From an uncultured Oscillospiraceae bacterium (GTDB taxonomy: Bacteria > Bacillota > Clostridia > Oscillospirales > Oscillospiraceae), in contig CALWWS010000171.1 of assembly GCA_944385305.1 (NCBI GenBank), positions 1-12,937 of the forward strand: DNA of 12,937 nucleotides, given 5' to 3'. A program made the translations under genes and the position numbers. Shown here piece after piece: positions 1 through 4,965 of this stretch; position 1 is the first letter of the stretch; the number at the start of each line of letters is the position of its first letter. Below the pieces are notes generated by a model. That model was given only the letters and a program-made list of their open reading frames with translations. It ran no database searches and was not told where the DNA came from.

Positions 1-42
1 GCGGGATAGTTCAGGGGAAGGCGAGAGCGGGGTGGGAGAGAA

Positions 43-1152
43 ATGAGCGCAAAGGCGACGGTGCGGCAGGTGCCCTTCGGGCCGGGCCGGGTACTGGCGG
101 TGAGCGACGTGCACGGCAATCTGCCCATGCTCCGGGGGGCCCTGGCCGCCGCCGGCTTTACCCAATCGGACACCCTGGTCATTGTGGGGGATCTGGTGGA
201 GAAGGGGCCGGACAGCCTGGGCACGCTGCGCTATGTGATGGAGCTCTCCCGCCGGCAGCGGGTGTACTGCGTGCGGGGCAACTGCGACGATCTGGTGGTG
301 GAGTTTGCCGACGGCACGTGGAGCGGCAGCCCCGCCTTTTACCGCCAGTACCTGCGCACCTGGGGGGAGCGGTGCCTGCTCCTTCAGATGGGGCGGCTGG
401 CGGGCCTCACCTGCCGGGGGGAGGAGGACATGCCCGCCCTGCGCCGGGCGGTATGCCGAAACTTTGCCCCCGAGCTGGACTTCCTCCGGGCCATGCCGGT
501 GATTCTGGAGATGCCCCAGTACCTCTTTGTCCACGGCGGCGTGCCGGGGGAGGAGGGACTGGAAGAGCTGGACGCCTGGCAGTGCATGAAAAACGACGGC
601 TTTCTCCACCGGGCCGGGGTCTTCCGGCGCTGGTGCGTGGTGGGTCACTGGCCGGTGATGCTCTACCGGACGGATCTGCCCTGCGCGGCCCCCATTGCGG
701 ACGCGGGCAGACGGATTCTCAGCCTGGACGGGGGCTGCTCCCTCACCCCCGACGGCCAGCTCAATGTGGCCATCCTGCCCCGGCGGCCCGAGGGGGAGAT
801 CCCCTGGGTGGGCTTTGACCGGCTTCCTCTGGTGACTGCCCTGGACGCCCAGCGACCCTCCGGGGAGTCGGTGAACGTGTGCTTTGGCCGCCACCAGGTG
901 GAGGTGCTCTCCCGGAACGGGGAGTTTGCCCGCTGCCGCCATCTGGAGAGCGGGCGGGAGCTGGACATTCTCAGCGACTTTCTCTATGAGGCGGACGGGG
1001 CCACCTACACCCAGGACGCCACCGACTACCGCCTGGCGGTGGAGCCGGGGGACACCCTCTCCCTGGTGCGCCGGGTGCGGGGGGGCTGTCTGGCCAAGAA
1101 AAACAGCGTCACCGGCTGGTATTTTGGCCGTTTTCGGGAAAATCAGGCTTGA
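43..1152 (+). CDS. PPP-type metallophosphoesterase (protein phosphatase/ApaH-like) with C-terminal extension
   Basis: A calcineurin-like phosphoesterase of 369 aa, expected to be cytosolic since no signal peptide or membrane segment is seen. The PPP signature motifs appear in order: SDVHGN (residues 21-26), GDLVEKGPDS (49-58), RGNCDD (78-83), a metal-ligand histidine in VHGG (H164) and GHWP (201-204). These supply the two-metal site that hydrolyses phosphoesters. The family includes Ser/Thr protein phosphatases and diadenosine tetraphosphatases, and the substrate cannot be told from sequence. Residues from about 215 onward exceed the usual catalytic domain, and about 280-315 read like a small beta-barrel (SH3b-like) segment; that is inference. 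The ATG follows a purine-rich stretch (GGGAGAG) 5 nt upstream. The stop codon lies inside the -35 box of the rplU promoter, so it is transcribed separately from the ribosomal operon, possibly with read-through into it. Confidence 0.85.
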   Translation: MSAKATVRQVPFGPGRVLAVSDVHGNLPMLRGALAAAGFTQSDTLVIVGDLVEKGPDSLGTLRYVMELSRRQRVYCVRGNCDDLVVEFADGTWSGSPAFYRQYLRTWGERCLLLQMGRLAGLTCRGEEDMPALRRAVCRNFAPELDFLRAMPVILEMPQYLFVHGGVPGEEGLEELDAWQCMKNDGFLHRAGVFRRWCVVGHWPVMLYRTDLPCAAPIADAGRRILSLDGGCSLTPDGQLNVAILPRRPEGEIPWVGFDRLPLVTALDAQRPSGESVNVCFGRHQVEVLSRNGEFARCRHLESGRELDILSDFLYEADGATYTQDATDYRLAVEPGDTLSLVRRVRGGCLAKKNSVTGWYFGRFRENQA

Positions 1153-1177
1153 CTTTGGCCATTTTGGCTGATACAAT
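1149..1177 (+). promoter_or_regulatory. Housekeeping promoter of the rplU-prp-rpmA operon
   Basis: TTGACT (1149-1154), a 17-bp spacer and TACAAT (1172-1177) match the sigma-A consensus closely. Transcription should start near 1184. The -35 box overlaps the TGA stop codon of the preceding phosphatase gene (1150-1152), so promoter and coding end share bases. Confidence 0.85.
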
Positions 1178-1183
1178 ATCAAA

Positions 1184-1261
1184 GCCGCTTTGAATGGGGC
1201 AGAAAGTGGAGCGCCGCTCCCTCCTACGACAGCGAGCCCGTAATGAAGGAGTTGAAACTAC
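1184..1261 (+). promoter_or_regulatory. Candidate ribosomal protein L21 leader (autoregulatory 5' UTR of rplU)
   Basis: The roughly 78-nt untranslated leader between the predicted start site and rplU is structured. A hairpin GGAGC-GCC-GCTCC occupies 1208-1220. CTCCT at 1221-1225 can pair with AGGAG at 1247-1251, which is the rplU Shine-Dalgarno sequence, giving a way to hide the ribosome site. The block ACGACAGCGAGCCCGTAATG (1226-1245) between those arms resembles, from memory, the conserved core of the Firmicutes L21 leader family. Such leaders are thought to bind the ribosomal protein and repress the operon. The pairing is visible; the family assignment needs a covariance-model search. Confidence 0.65.
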
Positions 1262-1573
1262 ATGCATGCGATCATTGAGACCGGCGGCAAGCAGTACAAG
1301 GTGGCCGAGGGCGACACCCTCTTCATCGAGAAGCTGCCTGTGGAGGCCGGCGAGGCCGTGACCTTCGACAAGGTGCTGGCTGTCATCGACGGGGATAAGA
1401 TCACCGTTGGCACTCCCGTGGTGGAGGGCGCCAAGGTGGACGGCTCCGTGGTGAAGAACGGCAAGGGCAAGAAGGTCATCGTCTTCAAGTACAAGCCCAA
1501 GAAGGGCTACCGCCGCAAGCAGGGCCACCGTCAGCCCTACACCAAGGTGACCATCGGCAAGATCTCCGTGTAA
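1262..1573 (+). CDS. rplU: 50S ribosomal protein L21
   Basis: Ribosomal protein L21, 103 aa, the normal family length. It binds 23S rRNA in the large subunit. The N-terminus [14 protein letters not shown] and the C-terminal basic segment [16 protein letters not shown] are hallmark L21 sequences. The ATG has AGGAG at 1247-1251, 10 nt upstream, which may be masked by the leader structure. It is the first gene of the rplU-prp-rpmA operon, and its TAA stop shares one base with the ATG of prp (TAATG). Confidence 0.98.
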   Translation: MHAIIETGGKQYKVAEGDTLFIEKLPVEAGEAVTFDKVLAVIDGDKITVGTPVVEGAKVDGSVVKNGKGKKVIVFKYKPKKGYRRKQGHRQPYTKVTIGKISV

Positions 1574-1905
1574 TGACCACGGTGAGTTTCCACACCCAGG
1601 GCGGGCGCATTGTAGGCTTTACAGTTCAGGGCCACAGCGGCTACGCCCCGGAGGGGAGCGATATCGTCTGCGCGGCGGTGACCAGCGCGGTGCGGCTCAC
1701 GGAGTGCGCCGTCAACGACGTGCTGGGCCTGGGCGCGGCGGTAAAGGTAAAGGAGAAGGACGCGTACATCTCCCTGCGGCTTCCCGGCGGACTGGGTCAG
1801 ACCAACGAGAGCACCTGCCAGACCCTTCTGGCGGCGCTGATGGTCTATCTGGCCCAGCTCCACACCGAGTATCCCGACCATCTGATGGTGCTGGAGGAGG
1901 AGTAA
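1573..1905 (+). CDS. prp: Ribosomal-processing cysteine protease Prp (YsxB family)
   Basis: A 110-aa cysteine protease that removes the N-terminal extension of ribosomal protein L27 in Firmicutes and related bacteria. The catalytic pair is visible: H21 in GHSGYA and C33 in DIVCAAVTSA, matching the His/Cys of the S. aureus enzyme. The gene sits between rplU and rpmA as in other Firmicutes, and the L27 encoded 45 bp downstream carries the matching cleavage motif. The ATG overlaps the rplU stop by one base and has no strong Shine-Dalgarno site, so translation is probably coupled to rplU. Confidence 0.95.
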   Translation: MTTVSFHTQGGRIVGFTVQGHSGYAPEGSDIVCAAVTSAVRLTECAVNDVLGLGAAVKVKEKDAYISLRLPGGLGQTNESTCQTLLAALMVYLAQLHTEYPDHLMVLEEE

Positions 1906-1950
1906 CTCCCCCCTGCATCCGCAACCACACATATATGGAGGTGTGACACA

Positions 1951-2235
1951 ATGCTGAAAATCGGTCTTCAGTTCTTCGCCCATAAAAAGGGCGTGGGTTC
2001 CACCCGCAACGGCCGTGACTCCGAGTCCAAGCGTCTGGGCGTGAAGCGGGCTGACGGCCAGTTCGTCCTGGCCGGCAACATCCTGGTGCGCCAGCGGGGC
2101 ACCCATATTCACCCCGGCGTCAACGTGGGCAAGGGCAGCGACGACACCCTGTTCGCCCTCAAGGACGGCAAGGTGAAGTTTGAGCGGCTGGGCAAGGATC
2201 GCAAGCAGGTCTCCATTGTGGAGATCGCCCAGTAA
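1951..2235 (+). CDS. rpmA: 50S ribosomal protein L27 (precursor with Prp-cleaved N-terminus)
   Basis: Ribosomal protein L27, 94 aa, whose mature N-terminal tail reaches the peptidyl transferase centre. The protein starts [20 protein letters not shown]. The LQFFA segment is the Prp recognition sequence known from S. aureus, with cleavage expected after A10 to expose HKKG. The body shows the typical [12 protein letters not shown] and [10 protein letters not shown] blocks. A good ribosome site (GGAGGTG, 1937-1943) lies 7 nt before the ATG. It is the last gene before the operon terminator. Confidence 0.98.
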   Translation: MLKIGLQFFAHKKGVGSTRNGRDSESKRLGVKRADGQFVLAGNILVRQRGTHIHPGVNVGKGSDDTLFALKDGKVKFERLGKDRKQVSIVEIAQ

Positions 2236-2249
2236 TTATGGGTATACTA

Positions 2250-2284
2250 AGCCCCGAACGGCTCTCGTTCGGGGCTTTTCCTTT
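2250..2284 (+). terminator. Intrinsic terminator after rpmA
   Basis: A perfect 10-bp stem pairs AGCCCCGAAC (2250-2259) with GTTCGGGGCT (2267-2276) around a 7-nt loop. It is followed by a T-rich tract (TTTTCCTTT, counting from T2276). It separates the ribosomal protein genes from obgE, whose ATG is only about 17 bp beyond. Confidence 0.9.
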
Positions 2285-2301
2285 CGGGAGGTGCATGAGA
2301 G

Positions 2302-3579
2302 ATGCCCCAGTTTATTGATACCGCAAAGATCACGGTGAAGGCGGGCAACGGCGGCAACGGCGTGGTCAGCTTCCACCGGGAGAAGTACGTGGCCGCCGGC
2401 GGCCCCGACGGCGGGGACGGCGGCCGGGGGGGCGACGTGGTTTTGCAGGTGAGCGACCACATGTCCACCCTGATGGACTTCCGCTACAAGCGCAAGTACG
2501 TGGCGGGCAACGGCATGGACGGCCAGGGCAAGCGCTGCTCCGGCAAGGACGGGGAGGATCTGGTCATCCGGGTGCCCCGGGGCACCGTGGTGCGGGATGC
2601 CGAGACCGGGGAGATCATCTGCGACATGTCCTCCGACGAGCCCTTTGTCCTGGCCCGGGGGGGCAACGGGGGCTGGGGCAACAAGCACTTTGCCACCCCC
2701 ACCCGCCAGGTGCCCCGCTTTGCCAAGGCGGGCCTGCCCGGCCAGAGCCGGGAGGTGGTGCTGGAGCTCAAGCTGCTGGCCGACGTGGGGCTGGTAGGCT
2801 TCCCCAACGTGGGCAAGTCCACCCTGCTCTCCGTGGTGAGCAAGGCCCGGCCCAAGATTGCCAACTACCACTTTACCACCCTCTTCCCCAACCTGGGAGT
2901 GGTGTACGTGGAGGAGGGGGTGTCCTTTGTGCTGGCCGACATCCCCGGCATCATTGAGGGGGCCTCCGAGGGGGCGGGGCTGGGCCACGACTTCCTGCGC
3001 CACATCGACCGCTGCCGCCTGCTCATCCATGTGGTGGACGTGTCCGGCTGCGAGGGCCGGGACCCCGTGGCCGACTTTGAGGCCATTAACCAGGAGCTCA
3101 GGCAGTACAGCCCCCAGCTGGCCGGCCGGCCCATGCTGGTGGCGGGCAACAAGGCGGACATTGCCGCCGACCGCACCGGGCTGGAGGCCCTCAAGGCCCA
3201 CGTGGAGGCTCTGGGCCTCCCCTTCTTTGAGATCTCCGCCGCCGCCCAGCAGGGCACCCGGGAGCTGATGTTTGCCGCCGCCCGGGCCCTGGAGGAGCTG
3301 CCCCCCATCACCGTCTACGAGCCCACCTATGTGGAGCGCCCGCCCCAGGTGGACCTGTCCGAGCCCATGACCATCACCCGGGAGGAGGACACCTGGATTG
3401 TGGAGGGCCCCGCCCTGCAGCGGCTGATGGCCAATGTGAACTTTGGGGACTACGAGTCCCGCAACTGGTTTGACAAGATGCTCCGCCAGTCCGGCCTGTT
3501 TGACCGGCTGGAGGAGATGGGCATCCAGGACGGGGACACTGTGTCCCTGTATAATCTGGAGTTTGAATACCGGCGCTGA
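2302..3579 (+). CDS. obgE: GTPase Obg (CgtA)
   Basis: An essential GTPase of 425 aa that acts in late 50S subunit assembly and stress control. Three domains are visible. The glycine-rich Obg fold covers about 2-158, with repeated GGNGG/GGDGG turns. The G domain has G1 GFPNVGKST (166-174), the FTT of G2 (191-193), G3 DIPG (213-216), G4 NKAD (283-286) and G5 SAA (312-314). A C-terminal OCT domain spans about 345-425, the type found in Gram-positive Obg proteins. GGGAGGTG at 2286-2293 fixes the start at 2302; an ATG at 2295 is out of frame. The gene follows rpmA as in most Firmicutes but lies behind a terminator. Confidence 0.97.
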   Translation: MPQFIDTAKITVKAGNGGNGVVSFHREKYVAAGGPDGGDGGRGGDVVLQVSDHMSTLMDFRYKRKYVAGNGMDGQGKRCSGKDGEDLVIRVPRGTVVRDAETGEIICDMSSDEPFVLARGGNGGWGNKHFATPTRQVPRFAKAGLPGQSREVVLELKLLADVGLVGFPNVGKSTLLSVVSKARPKIANYHFTTLFPNLGVVYVEEGVSFVLADIPGIIEGASEGAGLGHDFLRHIDRCRLLIHVVDVSGCEGRDPVADFEAINQELRQYSPQLAGRPMLVAGNKADIAADRTGLEALKAHVEALGLPFFEISAAAQQGTRELMFAAARALEELPPITVYEPTYVERPPQVDLSEPMTITREEDTWIVEGPALQRLMANVNFGDYESRNWFDKMLRQSGLFDRLEEMGIQDGDTVSLYNLEFEYRR

Positions 3580-3581
3580 AC

Positions 3582-3625
3582 AAAAAGCCGCGCCCCGGAC
3601 CATTGGTTCGGGGCGCGGCTTTTTT
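3582..3625. terminator. Bidirectional terminator between obgE and the tetR-type gene
   Basis: A 15-bp GC-rich stem (3587-3601 with 3605-3619, one G-T pair) has a 3-nt loop and is flanked by five A on the left (3582-3586) and six T on the right (3620-3625). It can therefore end transcription from both sides. It serves obgE on the plus strand and the convergent regulator on the minus strand, whose TAA stop (3624-3626) overlaps its edge. Confidence 0.92.
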
Positions 3626-4445
3626 ATCCGCCGGTCTGGGGGGTATGGCCGTCAGGCAGCAGGCCGTGGAGAAAGAGATCGGTGAGAAAGGCGGCCAGCA
3701 CCTCGTCCTCCGGCTCCTCGCTGCGGAAGCCGGGGGCAACCCGCCGCTCAATGGCGTAGGAGTACAGGGCGATATAGGCCTTGGAGAGCAGCTCCAGATC
3801 CAGATCGGGCCGCAGGTCCTGGATATGAAAGCGGCGCAGGCACTGCTCCACCTGGGTGAAGGCGTAGCCAATCCCCTTTTCGTGGTAGATGGTGCCGATC
3901 TCCGGGTAGTGGATGGCCTCCGAGATCACCAGGCGGAAGATGGCGGCGTAGTCCGGGTTGTCAAACAGCCGCAGATAGGCGGTGCCGATGCGGGCCAGGG
4001 CATGGGGCAGAGAGTCCCCCTCCTGGGCCTTGCCCGCCGTCTGGAGCATGTCCGAACGGAAGGCGGTCTCATGTACCACCGCCTCAAACAGCTCCTCCTT
4101 GCTGGAAAAGAACTGGTAGAGCCCCGCCTTGGAGTAGCCGGTGCGCTGGGCGATCTTCTCAATGGTGGTGCCGTGAAAGCCCCGCTCTCCGAACAGCTGG
4201 CGTGCCTGGGAGAGGATCTGGGCACGCTTGCGATCAAACTCGGGACGCAGAGAGTCAGCCTGCTCCAGATCCAAAGCCAGAAAGAGATCCCGCTTGCCCA
4301 GAAAATAGCTGTAGATGGTGGGAGGGGACACATTGGCCAAGTCCGCAATCTCCGTAATGCGCCCCTCACTGTACCCCTTGGTGGAGAAGACCTGCCGGGC
4401 CGCGTCCAGAATACGCTGGCGGGTCTCCGGGTCTTGCCGGGCCAT
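3624..4445 (-). CDS. TetR-family regulator with two tandem N-terminal HTH domains
   Basis: A 273-aa DNA-binding transcriptional regulator. Ordinary TetR proteins are about 190-220 aa with one HTH; this one has two. HTH 1 covers about 9-58, with ITEIADLANVSPPTIYSYF and then K51 and LF. HTH 2 covers about 73-123, with IEKIAQRTGYSKAGLYQFF, then SKEELF. Both keep the family pattern ILDAARQVF / ILSQARQLF, G at the turn and Y-x-F before a lysine. The remainder (about 125-265) is a single helical ligand/dimerisation domain. The ATG is preceded by GGAGAGGAGG. The gene is convergent with obgE and divergent from a small-RNA promoter. Ligand and targets are unknown; autoregulation is likely for the family but not shown. 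Confidence 0.9.
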   Translation of the reverse strand: MARQDPETRQRILDAARQVFSTKGYSEGRITEIADLANVSPPTIYSYFLGKRDLFLALDLEQADSLRPEFDRKRAQILSQARQLFGERGFHGTTIEKIAQRTGYSKAGLYQFFSSKEELFEAVVHETAFRSDMLQTAGKAQEGDSLPHALARIGTAYLRLFDNPDYAAIFRLVISEAIHYPEIGTIYHEKGIGYAFTQVEQCLRRFHIQDLRPDLDLELLSKAYIALYSYAIERRVAPGFRSEEPEDEVLAAFLTDLFLHGLLPDGHTPQTGG

Positions 4446-4459
4446 AGCGCCTCCTCTCC

Positions 4460-4475
4460 CGCCGAAAAAACGGCG
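4460..4475. repeat. Inverted repeat in the tetR 5' UTR
   Basis: CGCCG (4460-4464) and CGGCG (4471-4475) flank six A, just upstream of the tetR Shine-Dalgarno site. It could be a small RNA hairpin in the 5' UTR (loop of six U on the minus strand) or a regulator binding site. Nothing in the sequence decides between these. Confidence 0.5.
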
Positions 4476-4515
4476 AACAAAATCTTCTTTTCTGCAAAAA
4501 ATTTGGTTACTCTGT

Positions 4516-4543
4516 ATTTTATCAAAATTATGAAAAAAAGCAA
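4516..4543 (-). promoter_or_regulatory. Probable promoter of the tetR-type gene
   Basis: Read on the minus strand, TTGCTT (4538-4543) and TAAAAT (4516-4521) are separated by 16 bp, in an A+T-rich stretch 70 bp before the start codon. A short inverted repeat ATTTT-ATC-AAAAT (4516-4528) covers the -10 box and is a candidate site for autoregulation. Confidence 0.6.
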
Positions 4544-4581
4544 GGAATATTTAGCATAACAACAAAAATGGGGAGGAAAGA

Positions 4582-4609
4582 TTGACAACAGGAAAAGAAA
4601 GATTATAAT
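4582..4609 (+). promoter_or_regulatory. Consensus sigma-A promoter of an orphan small RNA
   Basis: TTGACA (4582-4587), a 16-bp spacer and TATAAT (4604-4609) are both perfect consensus hexamers. Transcription should start about 4616-4618. It points away from the tetR promoter, with 38 bp between the two -35 boxes. Confidence 0.85.
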
Positions 4610-4616
4610 GAAAATC

Positions 4617-4718
4617 AGAAGACCGATTGTTCTGCTTATATTAAAGAACGGTCGGAAGATGGCCGGCTCGACGCTTTTCTTCCTGCTGCCCCCGCTGCTG
4701 CATCAGCGGGGGTTTTTT
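4617..4718 (+). ncRNA. Unassigned small structured RNA (about 100 nt)
   Basis: A transcription unit defined only by its ends: a perfect consensus promoter and a perfect intrinsic terminator about 100 nt apart. No credible reading frame lies inside; the ATG at 4608 sits in the -10 box and would be untranscribed. The 5' part folds into an 11-bp hairpin (4623-4633 with 4645-4655, including two G-U pairs) with an 11-nt A/U-rich loop (4634-4644). AAGA (4656-4659) can pair with UCUU (4678-4681) to form a weaker second element before the terminator stem. I do not recognise the RNA family. It could be a trans-acting sRNA or a leader whose structure ends transcription before the riboswitch promoter. 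Confidence 0.65.
4689..4718 (+). terminator. Intrinsic terminator of the small RNA
   Basis: A perfect 9-bp stem CCCCCGCTG (4689-4697) / CAGCGGGGG (4704-4712) with a 6-nt loop is followed immediately by six T (4713-4718). No coding gene on the plus strand ends nearby, so the terminator must serve the transcript started at 4616-4618. Confidence 0.92.
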
Positions 4719-4757
4719 CATAAAATGAGGCAAATCACACATCCTAGAAAAACGGCG

Positions 4758-4786
4758 TTGACTTATAAAATGGATTGTGGTATGCT
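4758..4786 (+). promoter_or_regulatory. Promoter of the riboswitch-ATPase transcript
   Basis: TTGACT (4758-4763), a 17-bp spacer and TATGCT (4781-4786), with a TGG extended -10 element (4778-4780). The predicted start near 4793 falls just before the riboswitch aptamer, as expected for a riboswitch-controlled transcript. Confidence 0.85.
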
Positions 4787-4795
4787 GTACAGCAG

Positions 4796-4883
4796 TTGAA
4801 AAGGGAGTAGTTGCAAGGTGCACCGCCAACAATCACGGCCACGGGCCTGGCGGTGTGCGCCCGTTGGGGTGACAAGACTTTTC
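4796..4883 (+). promoter_or_regulatory. yybP-ykoY manganese riboswitch aptamer
   Basis: Conserved yybP-ykoY features are visible. Closing stem P1 pairs GAAAAG (4798-4803) with CTTTTC (4878-4883). The invariant GGGAGTAG (4803-4810) lies on the 5' side, with ACAAGACTTTT (4872-4882) on the 3' side. A long helix pairs CACCGCC (4821-4827) with GGCGGTG (4849-4855), capped by a GGCC-ACG-GGCC hairpin. This family senses Mn2+ and often controls P-type metal ATPases. It lies between a strong promoter and such an ATPase gene, which supports the call. I could not run the Rfam model. Confidence 0.9.
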
Positions 4884-4927
4884 GACAACTGTTGCCATGT
4901 GCGGCGGTTGGCGGAAGGTCTTTTTTG
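4874..4927 (+). terminator. Riboswitch expression platform: ligand-controlled terminator
   Basis: A long hairpin pairs 4874-4891 with 4905-4922 (one A-G mismatch and several G-U pairs) and is followed by further T residues up to 4926. Its 5' arm contains 4878-4883, the 3' strand of aptamer stem P1, so aptamer and terminator exclude each other. If Mn2+ stabilises the aptamer, the terminator cannot form and the ATPase gene is transcribed (an ON switch). Confidence 0.85.
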
Positions 4928-4965
4928 TTTGCCTTTCGCCGGAGAACTGAAACGGGGGATCAAGC

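Noticed and set aside
1179..1193. Inverted repeat TCAAAG-CCG-CTTTGA just before the L21 leader
   Set aside because: Its left arm lies upstream of, or at, the predicted transcription start, so it cannot form in the main transcript; an operator role is unsupported.
2236..3603. A 455-codon open frame antisense to obgE
   Set aside because: It is the mirror of the GC-rich Obg codons, with His/Gly/Gln-rich composition and no domain. Obg on the other strand is certain.
4608..4799. A 63-codon open frame starting MKIRRPIVLL over the small RNA
   Set aside because: Its ATG lies inside the -10 box and would not be transcribed from that promoter, there is no ribosome site for the internal ATG at 4659, and the frame runs through a strong terminator.
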